Program-made: the position numbers and the translations under genes
In this document: positions 25,192 to 32,478 of the stretch, piece by piece
Numbering within the stretch: position 1 is the first letter of the stretch
Layout of the letters: each line of letters begins with the position of its first letter
The notes under the pieces: model-generated
What the model saw: only the letters and a program-made list of their open reading frames with translations
Told to the model about the DNA's origin: nothing
Database searches by the model: none
DNA from: Rhizobium sp. FY34
GTDB taxonomy: Bacteria > Pseudomonadota > Alphaproteobacteria > Rhizobiales > Rhizobiaceae
Assembly (NCBI RefSeq): GCF_005222845.1
Contig: NZ_STFZ01000022.1
Span: forward strand, 1-64,000
Reading direction: 5' to 3'
Length of the DNA stretch: 64,000 bases

Positions 25192-25666
25192 TATCCTGAC
25201 CGCCATCGGCTACGCGCTGGTGCTGAGCGCGATCCTGTCCATTGCTGGCCAGATGGGTGCTGCGCAACATGGCGGCTGGCGCACGGGCCTGTTGTTTGGG
25301 CTTGCCGGCTTTGCCTCAGTGATGTTGGCGCCCATGCTGGGCTTGCCGCCGGAACTGCCGGGCTCGCCCGCAGCCCAACTTGGTGCGCGCCAAACCTGGT
25401 GGATCGCAACTGCTATTGCCACCGCTGTCGGCATTGCGCTTTTCGCAATTCGCCGAGAGCCCTGGGCGGCCGTTCTGGCTGTGGCGCTGGTCGCTGCGCC
25501 GCATGTCATCGGCGCGCCACCGCCGCCGGACGGTGAGCATCCGCTGGCGCCGCTTGCGCTCGAGCGGCAGTTCATCGTGGCGGTCACCGTCACCAGCTTC
25601 GTCTTCTGGGCACTGCTCGGGGCCTTGAGCGGCGCGCTGTTGAAGCGTTTTGAGGCCGCGCGGTGA
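25192..25666 (+). pseudogene. cbtA: cbtA, 5'-truncated (cobalt transporter subunit family)
   Basis: The frame codes for the C-terminal two-thirds of a CbtA-family membrane protein: LTAIGYALVLSAI, GWRTGLLFGLAGFASVMLAP, LGLPPELPGSPAAQLGARQ, AAPHVIGAPPPPDG and a last hydrophobic segment. Full CbtA proteins begin with another membrane segment and a His-rich stretch, about 80 residues, which are absent. In front of residue IL-TAIGYA the frame enters the antisense of the DJ-1-like remnant, so a start at 25124 would add foreign residues. No cbtB gene or cobalamin riboswitch is seen upstream. A residual product cannot be excluded because the rest of the frame is intact. Confidence 0.7.
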
Positions 25667-26013
25667 CAGAAACCGGTGCGGCCTGGCGCGACGATCTTGA
25701 TGCACTGCAATTTGCCGTGGCTGATCACGGCGGAGCCTGCCTCATCCATCGTCTCGCCTTCCGCGCCCTTATTGGCATGCTTGTGGGCGGTCCCGCCGCC
25801 CACAAGCTTTCCGGCGATCTCAGCCGCGACACCTGCCTTGCCTTTTTCGCTCGCGAGGAACAGGCTTTCCACGCCGCTGCAGAGGCTAAGATTCGGCGGC
25901 AATTCATTCCGCCCGGCCGAAACCTGCATCTCAACAGCCGCGATATCCGCCGTGCCATGGCCGGCGATGCAGGTGGAGCCAAGGCCAAAGCCTGCCGCGT
26001 GCTCGGCGGGTGA
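25663..26013 (+). CDS. Conserved hypothetical protein downstream of cbtA remnant
   Basis: A 116-residue soluble protein that I do not recognise. It begins with GTG overlapping the cbtA stop (GTGA), which points to ancestral translational coupling with cbtA. Visible features are DDLDALQFAVADHGGACLIH, then AHKLSGDLSRDTCLAFFARE, and a basic C-terminal part. The frame and codon use look like real coding sequence. With cbtA truncated, its expression may now depend on a new upstream promoter. Confidence 0.55.
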   Translation: MTETGAAWRDDLDALQFAVADHGGACLIHRLAFRALIGMLVGGPAAHKLSGDLSRDTCLAFFAREEQAFHAAAEAKIRRQFIPPGRNLHLNSRDIRRAMAGDAGGAKAKACRVLGG

Positions 26014-26154
26014 GGGGGTGCCAATCTGGAACAGCGATAGTCGCAATCACAATTTTCTGAGGCGCGAATGGGGAAATTATTAAGAACCACACCCTCAAGA
26101 TCCAGGGGGTTTTAGCGTCCGCAGGTCGGGACCGCCGCCAACAAGGGGTAAGAT

Positions 26155-27279
26155 GTGCGTTACAGAGAGACCGACGAGCTGTTCAAGACGTTGGTGTTGG
26201 AGCTAGCCTCTACATTCACCCCGACGACAATCATGGGGCTGACGATACTGACTGTCGGTCTGTATGCCTATCAGAGCCTTGGCAGCCCCATCCTCTTGCT
26301 GGCCACCATCACCGGCATCATTGCATCCATTGCCAAGATCGCCGTGACGTTAGCCCACCGGCGGTCTGACGCGACCAAGCATGCCACTGCCAAGGATGCC
26401 GCCCGCTGGGAGATGGCGCATGGGCTGCTGATCTTCATCATCGCCACCTGTGTCGGAACGCTGGCCAGTCTGGTGTTTCACCATCGCGACCTTTCGGTGC
26501 AAATTCTGGCGACAGTGCTCGTCTTTGGATATTCTGCCGGTGTGACCGTGCGGGTATCGGTTCGGCCCTTCATTGCTGTTGCTGCGATCATGATTGCAGG
26601 TCTGCCCGCCACGATCTCCGTCATGCTGTCGGACGATCCGGCCCACCGGATACTGGCGGCGCTGTGTGTCGCCTTTCTGGTGGCGGCGATCCAGAGCGTC
26701 TGGCATGTCTATCGGACGTCCGTCAGGCAAATCGGTCTGCGTCTCGACATGGAGCATCAGGCGCGCCACGATTCGTTGACAGGACTGCGCAATCGCACGG
26801 CACTGAATGAGGCATTCAAATCGACTGGCCGCCCCGAGGATTCGCTGACCGGCGTTCATTGTTTCGATCTGGATGGCTTCAAACATGTCAATGACCGCTT
26901 TGGTCACGCCGTCGGGGATGAACTGTTGGCGCGTCTTGCCGCCAGACTTTGCGAAACCCTCGTCTCACCCAATATCGCCGTGCGCGTGGGCGGCGATGAA
27001 TTTGCCGTGCTTCAGCCGGATGTCCGGCATCTCGCTGAAGCCGACGTCCTGGCCAGAAAGATCGTCGATGCTTTGAGCTTGCCGTATCGGATCGGCGGCG
27101 AAGAGATCACCATTGGCATCAGCCTGGGCTATACGGTCGCCCTGTCCGGCTCCGCAAAGCTGGAACATATGATGGTGATTGCGGATAAAGCCTCCTATCG
27201 CGCAAAGCGCAATGGCGGCGGCATCGACCGCGAAATCCCGCCAGACCTGGCACCCGGCGCATCCCCTTTCGCCGCCTGA
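26155..27279 (+). CDS. Membrane-bound GGDEF diguanylate cyclase
   Basis: A 374-residue protein that makes cyclic di-GMP. The N-terminal half has about six hydrophobic segments (residues 23-40, 45-66, 89-106, 116-132, 138-157, 166-186) with no recognised sensor name. The GGDEF domain starts at RHDSLTGLRNRTAL (about 204-217) and carries GGDEF at 279-283. The upstream position expected for RxxD reads NIAV, so no inhibitory site is seen. Translation starts with GTG at 26155; AAGGGG lies about 6-11 bases upstream. Confidence 0.88.
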   Translation: MRYRETDELFKTLVLELASTFTPTTIMGLTILTVGLYAYQSLGSPILLLATITGIIASIAKIAVTLAHRRSDATKHATAKDAARWEMAHGLLIFIIATCVGTLASLVFHHRDLSVQILATVLVFGYSAGVTVRVSVRPFIAVAAIMIAGLPATISVMLSDDPAHRILAALCVAFLVAAIQSVWHVYRTSVRQIGLRLDMEHQARHDSLTGLRNRTALNEAFKSTGRPEDSLTGVHCFDLDGFKHVNDRFGHAVGDELLARLAARLCETLVSPNIAVRVGGDEFAVLQPDVRHLAEADVLARKIVDALSLPYRIGGEEITIGISLGYTVALSGSAKLEHMMVIADKASYRAKRNGGGIDREIPPDLAPGASPFAA

Positions 27280-27300
27280 CCGCCAAAAGCGGACATTGCG

Positions 27301-27444
27301 CGCTCAGGGCCAATATCAAACATCGCCGTTCACGCAAGCGGAAGTGTGTATCGGAGGAATGCCTGTTCAGCGAACGGCGCCTTCCCGGTTCGCACCCACG
27401 CCCTACCGAAACTCCGCGCTAAACCCTGCCATCTCCGCTTCCGC
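27301..27444. repeat. Repeat copy B: 3' end and flank of the DJ-1-like gene
   Basis: This is the parental-looking copy of the repeat at 25061-25191. It covers the last 14 codons of the DJ-1-like gene (ending at 27403) and about 100 bases of downstream sequence, starting at CGCTCAGGGCCAATATCAAA. Confidence 0.7.
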
Positions 27445-27969
27445 CTCCGGCGTCCACATATCAAGTGCCTTCAGGATCTCCACTGTGAAGGTGAAGGGCG
27501 AGGTGCCGGGGGCGGTGATGACACCCTGGTCGGAAACGGCCTTTGGCTGGTCGCGGTAAAGCGCTTCGCCGCGATAGGCGGGATGGGCCTTGTGGGCGGC
27601 AAGCGCATTGCCGGTATGAGCCACTTCGTTCAAGAGGCCGGTGGCGGCCAGCGCGCTCGAGGCGGCGCAGATGCCGGCGATCAGTTTTTGCTGCGTGCGG
27701 AAGGCAGCGGTGAGGGGGGCAAAGTCGGGGGCTGCTCCCTTTTCCCAGCTCATGCCGCCCGGAATGACGAGCGCATCGAAATCCTTTGGCGAAAGGTCGC
27801 CATAGGCGCACTCGGGTGTCACGCGCAAGCCGCCCATCGAGGTGACGGGCGCGCCGTCCGGCGAGGCGGTGACGATCTCGGCGCCCAGGAAGCTGCGGGC
27901 AACGGCAGTCAGCAGGCCGATTTCCCAATCGGCATAGTCTTGGGTGAGTGCAATCGCAATCCGGGCCAT
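27403..27969 (-). CDS. DJ-1/PfpI family protein
   Basis: A 188-residue flavodoxin-like protein of the class I glutamine amidotransferase-like superfamily. The nucleophile elbow is AGICAASSAL with its cysteine, and the acidic partner is in LTQDYADWEIG. FDALVIPGGMSWEKG is typical of the family. Members act as proteases, glyoxalases/deglycases or chaperones; the activity here is unknown. The start at 27969 has AAGGAG 6 bases upstream. A GNAT gene lies immediately upstream in the same direction (25 bases), so they may be one transcript. Confidence 0.88.
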   Translation of the reverse strand: MARIAIALTQDYADWEIGLLTAVARSFLGAEIVTASPDGAPVTSMGGLRVTPECAYGDLSPKDFDALVIPGGMSWEKGAAPDFAPLTAAFRTQQKLIAGICAASSALAATGLLNEVAHTGNALAAHKAHPAYRGEALYRDQPKAVSDQGVITAPGTSPFTFTVEILKALDMWTPEAEAEMAGFSAEFR

Positions 27970-27994
27970 TCGGGTCTCCTTCTCGGCTGCGGGG

Positions 27995-28483
27995 TCAGGC
28001 AAGTGCCTGCAAAAACCGCATGCCCGTCACCGGGCGGGCGGTGAAATCCATGTTTTCATAGAAGCGATGGGCGGCGAAATTGCCGGTGGCGGCCGAAACG
28101 GAGAGGAAATCGCAGCCCTGCGCCTTGGCTGCGGCGCGGGCGCGGTTGACGAGGTGCTGGCCAATGCCATGGCCGCGATGGCCGTCGCGCACGAAAAGCT
28201 GGTGCAGGTCCATGCCGCGCTGACCTTCCTGGGCGCGGTAGAGCGGCACGAGTATGGCATAGCCCATCAACTCGTCGCCGGCATCGGCCACCAGCATCTG
28301 GATCCAGGGCATGGGGCCGAACAGGTCGCGCTCCAGCGCTTCTGGCGTCATCGCCGCTGCATCGCCGTGATGGGCGGCCAGCTGTGCGATCATGGCATTC
28401 AGCTCCGGCAGGTCACGCGGCTTTGCAACGCGGATGTTCACCACGGCCGGGCGGATCAGGGAGATTTCGGTATCTTCAGGCAT
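27995..28483 (-). CDS. GNAT family N-acetyltransferase
   Basis: A 162-residue acetyl-CoA-dependent acetyltransferase. The acetyl-CoA loop is LFVRDGHRGHGIGQHLVN (R-x-x-G-x-G/A pattern), and AHRFYENMDFTARP is motif B. An N-terminal substrate domain begins at NIRVAKPRDLPELNAM. The substrate is unknown. AAGGACGCC precedes the ATG. It lies upstream of the DJ-1-like gene. Confidence 0.88.
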   Translation of the reverse strand: MPEDTEISLIRPAVVNIRVAKPRDLPELNAMIAQLAAHHGDAAAMTPEALERDLFGPMPWIQMLVADAGDELMGYAILVPLYRAQEGQRGMDLHQLFVRDGHRGHGIGQHLVNRARAAAKAQGCDFLSVSAATGNFAAHRFYENMDFTARPVTGMRFLQALA

Positions 28484-28536
28484 TTGCGGCGTCCTTGAGG
28501 TTTTCTCGTGCCGTCAGGTGCCGTCTTTTAACAACA

Positions 28537-28556
28537 AAGCCGCCTGACGGCGGCTT
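28537..28556 (-). terminator. Hairpin terminator, minus strand
   Basis: A perfect 8-bp stem (AAGCCGCC and GGCGGCTT) with loop TGAC; on the minus strand it is followed by TGTTGTTAAAA. It would stop transcripts coming from the cupin gene before they reach the GNAT gene. Confidence 0.6.
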
Positions 28557-28813
28557 GTTGACATTATGATCTGTCCAAGCCGCCCGTTACCGGTAGGCCC
28601 AAAAATACGTGGCAGCGATGGGTGCGTGGATGATCATCATGGCACGATCAGTGCGCCAGCTTCGGCGTGATGTCAAGAGGCCGTGTGCCGGGGCGTGAAC
28701 TTGGCAAATGACATCCGGCACGCTTTCATCCCGCCTCTGAGGTTCTTGCAGGCCTGGATGAACGGCATCGGAACCGGAAAACCGTCTCGGGAGATCGTTG
28801 GCCCATCGTCTCG
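28557..28813. other. Intergenic region without a supported gene
   Basis: Together with the hairpin region on its left, this makes 330 bases between the GNAT and cupin genes. Short frames exist on both strands but lack ribosome sites and family resemblance. I see no RNA motif. Confidence 0.45.
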
Positions 28814-29281
28814 TCATTCATCAAGCGGCGGCACCGGGTTTCCTTGCTTGTCCGTCAGTCGTTTCGCAAAATTCACCTTGGTCAGCATGAGGTCCTTCTG
28901 CGTGTAATGCACCACATCATCCGGCGAGCGGGTGCCGACCACCAGATAGGTGGCGTCGCTGCCCGACCGGTTTTCAAGGCAATGGCCAACAGCGATGCCC
29001 GCCTTGAAGGTGGCCGCATCGCCGGGCTGCATATCTGTCGCGCTATCGCCTTCCAGAAGCGTCACCGTGCCGGCAAGCATATAGACGAATTCGTCCTCCC
29101 GTTCGTGCCAGTGCTGGTGCGAAGAGCGCGCGCCGGGTTTGAGTGTTTCTACAAAGGCACCGAACTGGGTTAGTCCGCCCGCATCACTCATGAGCCGCGC
29201 CGTATAGGGGCCAAGCTCTGCGTTATGTCCGCTACCGGTCCATTCGTCCAACGGCGCGTCTTCCTGTCGTATGATCGGCAT
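28814..29281 (-). CDS. Cupin domain protein
   Basis: A 155-residue single-domain beta-barrel protein. The metal-binding cupin motifs are SSHQHWHEREDEFVYMLAG (histidines and glutamate, about 53-71) and PGDAATFKAGIAVGHCLEN (about 86-104). Cupins include dioxygenases, isomerases and sugar or small-ligand binders, so the role is open. GAGAGG lies upstream of the ATG at 29281. The gene starts 8 bases after the MerR-type gene ends, so both are likely on one transcript. Confidence 0.85.
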   Translation of the reverse strand: MPIIRQEDAPLDEWTGSGHNAELGPYTARLMSDAGGLTQFGAFVETLKPGARSSHQHWHEREDEFVYMLAGTVTLLEGDSATDMQPGDAATFKAGIAVGHCLENRSGSDATYLVVGTRSPDDVVHYTQKDLMLTKVNFAKRLTDKQGNPVPPLDE

Positions 29282-29289
29282 TTTCCCTC

Positions 29290-29703
29290 TCAATGTTCGT
29301 GTTCGCACAAGCCATGGTCGGATAGCGCGCGGATCACATAGCAATCCTCCACCGTGTGGCCGCCGCAATGGGAGAGGATGCGCTCCAGCTCGTGTTCCAG
29401 CCGTTTCAGCTTGTCGATCTTTTCGCGCACCTCCGCCAGATGGATCGCGGCAATGCGGTCGGCGCCGTCGCAGGGTCGGTCGGGATGGCTGCTCAGCGCA
29501 ATCAACTCGCGAATGCGCTCGATCTCGAAGCCGAGGTCTCGTGCATGGCGGATAAAGGCCAGCCGCTCTACATCGCTGCGACTGTAGCGGCGCTGGTTGC
29601 CGTCGGAGCGCTCGGATGGCGCCATCAGCCCCATCTGTTCATAGTAGCGGATAGTCGGCACCTTGACGCCGGTGCGTTTTGAAACCTCGCCGATCGACAG
29701 CAT
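29290..29703 (-). CDS. MerR-type heavy-metal regulator (ZntR/CadR-like)
   Basis: A 137-residue metal-sensing activator. The HTH is LSIGEVSKRTGVKVPTIRYYE at residues 2-22. Candidate metal ligands are C78 (RPCDG), C113 and H116 (HCGGH), C121, and a C-terminal CEHEH. This arrangement resembles zinc/cadmium/lead sensors of the ZntR/CadR group. It is divergent from the CDF exporter gene, with a MerR-type promoter between them, so it probably activates that exporter when metal is in excess. Confidence 0.9.
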   Translation of the reverse strand: MLSIGEVSKRTGVKVPTIRYYEQMGLMAPSERSDGNQRRYSRSDVERLAFIRHARDLGFEIERIRELIALSSHPDRPCDGADRIAAIHLAEVREKIDKLKRLEHELERILSHCGGHTVEDCYVIRALSDHGLCEHEH

Positions 29704-29721
29704 TTTTGTGCAACTTTCCGC

Positions 29722-29752
29722 TTGAAGCTCTAGTCCCTAGAGGGATTATCTG
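29722..29752 (+). promoter_or_regulatory. MerR-type promoter of the CDF exporter gene
   Basis: TTGAAG (29722-29727) and TATCTG (29747-29752) are separated by 19 bases, the long spacer of MerR-controlled promoters. The spacer holds the perfect dyad CTCTAG-TCC-CTAGAG (29728-29742). It reads toward the exporter and lies 19 bases upstream of the regulator start. Confidence 0.75.
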
Positions 29753-29790
29753 TGCTGTCACCATCAGATTGCAAGGAGAAAGGTGACATC

Positions 29791-30510
29791 ATGAGTGCAG
29801 GCTGCGGACACAATCACGGTACGTTCGAGGGGCTTTCGCAAGATTACAAGCGCAGGCTCTGGATCGTTATCGCCATCAATGCGGTGATGTTTGCCGTGGA
29901 AATGACGGCGGGCCAATTGGCGCGCTCGCAGGCCCTGCAGGCCGATGCGCTGGATTTCTTCGCCGATGCCGTCACCTATGGCATATCGCTGGCCGTCATC
30001 GGCACCTCGCTGAAGGTGCGCAGCCTGGCCGCCGCCGCCAAGGGCATCAGCCTGTTTTTCATGGGGCTATTTGTGTTCGGCTCGACGCTTTACCGGGTGT
30101 TTTACATGGGCATGCCGGAAGCGCCGCTGATGGGCGCCATCGGCTTTCTGGCGCTTGTCGCCAATCTTGCAAGCGTGCTTTTGCTCGTCAATTACAAGGA
30201 TGGCGATGCCAATGTGCGCTCCGTCTGGCTCTGCTCGCGCAATGATGCGATTGGCAATGTCATTGTCATGGTGGCCGCGCTCGGCGTGTGGGGCACGGCC
30301 ACGGCCTGGCCGGATCTGGCGGTCGCAGGTGTCATGGCCGGGCTTTTCCTGACCTCCTCGGTGCAGATCCTCACGCAATCCTATCGCGAGTGGAAGGCGG
30401 GCGGTGCCCTGGCCATTACGCCGGCGCCGGATCATGATCATGCTCACGATCACGACCATGATCATGCGCATGCCGGCACATGCGGTCACGGCCATCATCG
30501 CCCCGGTTGA
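29791..30510 (+). CDS. Cation diffusion facilitator (CDF) family exporter
   Basis: A 239-residue inner-membrane metal/proton antiporter with six hydrophobic segments. The metal-site motif in TM2 is DALDFFADA. It has two His/Cys-rich ends: SAGCGHNHG at the start and a C-terminal tail with nine HD/HA-type repeats plus CGHGHH. It lacks the large cytoplasmic C-terminal domain of ZitB-type CDFs, being shorter than usual (about 300). Likely substrates are zinc or cadmium, given the neighbouring sensor. The start at 29791 is favoured by AAAGGTGA upstream. Confidence 0.85.
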   Translation: MSAGCGHNHGTFEGLSQDYKRRLWIVIAINAVMFAVEMTAGQLARSQALQADALDFFADAVTYGISLAVIGTSLKVRSLAAAAKGISLFFMGLFVFGSTLYRVFYMGMPEAPLMGAIGFLALVANLASVLLLVNYKDGDANVRSVWLCSRNDAIGNVIVMVAALGVWGTATAWPDLAVAGVMAGLFLTSSVQILTQSYREWKAGGALAITPAPDHDHAHDHDHDHAHAGTCGHGHHRPG

Positions 30511-30543
30511 TCTTTATCAGCTTGCGCGAATGGAAGCCTCATT

Positions 30544-30560
30544 ATAGGGTAGCCCCCTAT
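30544..30560. promoter_or_regulatory. DmeR/RcnR-type operator
   Basis: ATAGGG (30544-30549) and CCCTAT (30555-30560) form a dyad with a G/C tract core, the kind of site bound by RcnR/CsoR-family metal sensors. It ends 20 bases before the dmeR start. Confidence 0.65.
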
Positions 30561-30580
30561 TCTATAGTTGAGGTATGTCC

Positions 30581-30859
30581 ATGTCCCATACGCTGCGCGA
30601 GCATGACAGGCTTCTGGCCCGCGTCAGGCGCCTGAAAGGCCAGATGGAGGCGGTGGAGCGGGCGCTGGAGGCGCAAAAGCCCTGCGGCGAGGTTCTGCTG
30701 CTTCTGTCGTCCATTCGCGGTGCGCTGTCTGGCCTTACCGGCGAGATCATGCAGGAACATCTCGAAGAGCATGTCGTGCATGCCGCAGACGAGGGTGAGC
30801 GGGCGGCGGCAGCCTTGGAACTCTCGCAGGCTCTGCGCAGCTATATGCGCGGCGAATGA
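30581..30859 (+). CDS. dmeR: DmeR, RcnR/CsoR-family nickel/cobalt-sensing repressor
   Basis: A 92-residue all-helical DNA-binding repressor. The RcnR-type ligand set is complete: H3 in MSHT, C35 (QKPCGE), H60 and H64 (EHLEEHVVH). Nickel or cobalt binding should release it from the site at 30544-30560. The start at 30581 is chosen over an ATG two codons earlier because it gives the family's MSHT opening and proper spacing to GAGG. It lies 45 bases before dmeF, matching the dmeRF operon known in rhizobia. Confidence 0.92.
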   Translation: MSHTLREHDRLLARVRRLKGQMEAVERALEAQKPCGEVLLLLSSIRGALSGLTGEIMQEHLEEHVVHAADEGERAAAALELSQALRSYMRGE

Positions 30860-30904
30860 GACGGGGCGCAGCCTTCGTCTTCACTGTCAAAGGATGAACC
30901 CACC

Positions 30905-31969
30905 ATGTCCGCTCCGATCGATAGCTTGAGCCACGACCATGTCTTCTTGGGCAAAGACCATGCCCGCAACGAGCGCAAGGTCTGGCTGGTGATTGCCATT
31001 ACCGCAACGATGATGGTGGTGGAGATTGCCGCCGGCTCGTTTTATGGCTCGATGGCGCTGCTTGCCGATGGCTGGCACATGTCCACCCATGCCGGCGCCA
31101 TGCTGATTGCCGCCGGCGCCTATTGGTATGCCAGGCGGTCGGCGCGTGATCCGCGCTTCACCTTCGGCACCGGCAAGCTGGGCGATCTGGCGGGCTTTGC
31201 CAGCGCCATGGTTCTGGCCATGGTGGCGCTGCTGATTGCCGCCGAAAGCGCCGTGCGGCTGGCGCAGCCGGTCGAAATCGCCTTCAACCAGGCCATTCTC
31301 GTGGCGATCCTCGGTCTTGCCGTCAATCTCGTCAGCGCCTATCTGCTGCGCGATGAACCGCATCATCATGGCCATGGCCATGGGCACGGCCATGCGCATG
31401 ATCATGATGACCACGACCATGACGATCATGATCATGATCATGATCATCACGACCACCATGATGCGCATGATCATGCCGAGGGCCATCACCATGAGGGCCA
31501 TCATCACCCCCATCCGCATCCGGTTCATGCGCCCGCGCGCCGCTCGCAGGATCATAACCTGCGCGCGGCCTATCTGCATGTTCTGGCCGATGCGCTGACC
31601 TCGGTTCTCGCCATCGTCGCGCTGCTCTTTGGCCGCAGCTATGGCTGGGTCTGGCTTGATCCGCTGATGGGCATTGTCGGCGGTCTGGTGATTGCCCGCT
31701 GGTCCTTCGGCCTGTTGCGCGATACCGGACGGGTGCTGCTCGATGTCTCGCCGCGCGGTGGTGCCGTCGCCAAGGATATCCGTGACCGCGTCGAAAGCGA
31801 CGCAGACCAGATCACCGACCTGCATGTCTGGCAGGTCGGTCCGGGCCATCACGCGGCCATTCTATCGATTGCGGCGCGTGAACCGCAGCAACCGGCGGCC
31901 TATAAGGCAAAACTGCGGGATGTCGGGGGATTGTCGCATGTGACCGTCGAGGTCACGCGGGCGGCTTGA
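30905..31969 (+). CDS. dmeF: DmeF, CDF-family nickel/cobalt exporter with long histidine-rich loop
   Basis: A 354-residue inner-membrane antiporter. ALLADGWHMSTH (TM2) and LHVLADALTSV (TM5) carry the metal-site Asp/His residues. Between TM4 and TM5, residues about 153-217 contain more than 30 histidines alternating with Asp and Gly, encoded by a low-complexity CAT/GAT tract at about 31360-31540. The C-terminal cytoplasmic domain includes ITDLHVWQVGPGHHAAILS. The dmeR gene upstream and the ligand set there point to Co/Ni efflux. Confidence 0.93.
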   Translation: MSAPIDSLSHDHVFLGKDHARNERKVWLVIAITATMMVVEIAAGSFYGSMALLADGWHMSTHAGAMLIAAGAYWYARRSARDPRFTFGTGKLGDLAGFASAMVLAMVALLIAAESAVRLAQPVEIAFNQAILVAILGLAVNLVSAYLLRDEPHHHGHGHGHGHAHDHDDHDHDDHDHDHDHHDHHDAHDHAEGHHHEGHHHPHPHPVHAPARRSQDHNLRAAYLHVLADALTSVLAIVALLFGRSYGWVWLDPLMGIVGGLVIARWSFGLLRDTGRVLLDVSPRGGAVAKDIRDRVESDADQITDLHVWQVGPGHHAAILSIAAREPQQPAAYKAKLRDVGGLSHVTVEVTRAA

Positions 31970-32038
31970 CGCTGCTGGGGGCAGGCGCTATCGACCACTC
32001 ACTGCCTGTGTCTCGGGGCTTGGATTGCGTCGCGGCGG

Positions 32039-32320
32039 TCAGAATTCGGAATAGACGTCTTCCACGCGCTCCAGCGAGGAGGGCGTCGTTTGCAGAATGC
32101 TGGTATTCTCGCGTGATGCCGGTGCCTTTTCGCGATTGCCTTCCACGGCCCACAGGGCATTGGCAAGCGATGAGGATAGAAGCGTGCTGCTGCCCGTCAT
32201 GCCCCAATTGGCGCGCCTGCGGTTTTCGGTCTCCCGCTGCGCTTCGTCTTCGGGCTTGCGCTCGGCGACAAGCGGTCTTCCGGTATATCCGTAGCCGCTG
32301 ATGGTGCTGTCGATCTGCAT
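32039..32320 (-). CDS. Hypothetical protein
   Basis: A 93-residue frame without a recognised family, signal peptide or membrane helix. The middle has a charged region (VAERKPEDEAQRETENRRR) and then WGMTGSSTLLSSSLANALW. Codon use is plausible and no other gene overlaps, but the ribosome site is weak. Confidence that it is expressed is moderate. Confidence 0.45.
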   Translation of the reverse strand: MQIDSTISGYGYTGRPLVAERKPEDEAQRETENRRRANWGMTGSSTLLSSSLANALWAVEGNREKAPASRENTSILQTTPSSLERVEDVYSEF

Positions 32321-32478
32321 GGCATTCTGCCCGGTCTTATGAAAGCTGTTAACCCTTCATTAACCGGCGAAGCTTGCGCGAAGCTTGCGTAAGTGCCTTG
32401 CCCCTCACTTGACAGAGATCCGATCCTGCGGGGTGGACTGGTTCGAAGAACGCCTCACGACTGGCGGGAGCCTGTCGT

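Noticed and set aside
31360..31540. Repeat-rich tract resembling a CRISPR or satellite array
   Set aside because: The periodicity is codon-based and codes for the histidine-rich loop of DmeF in frame.
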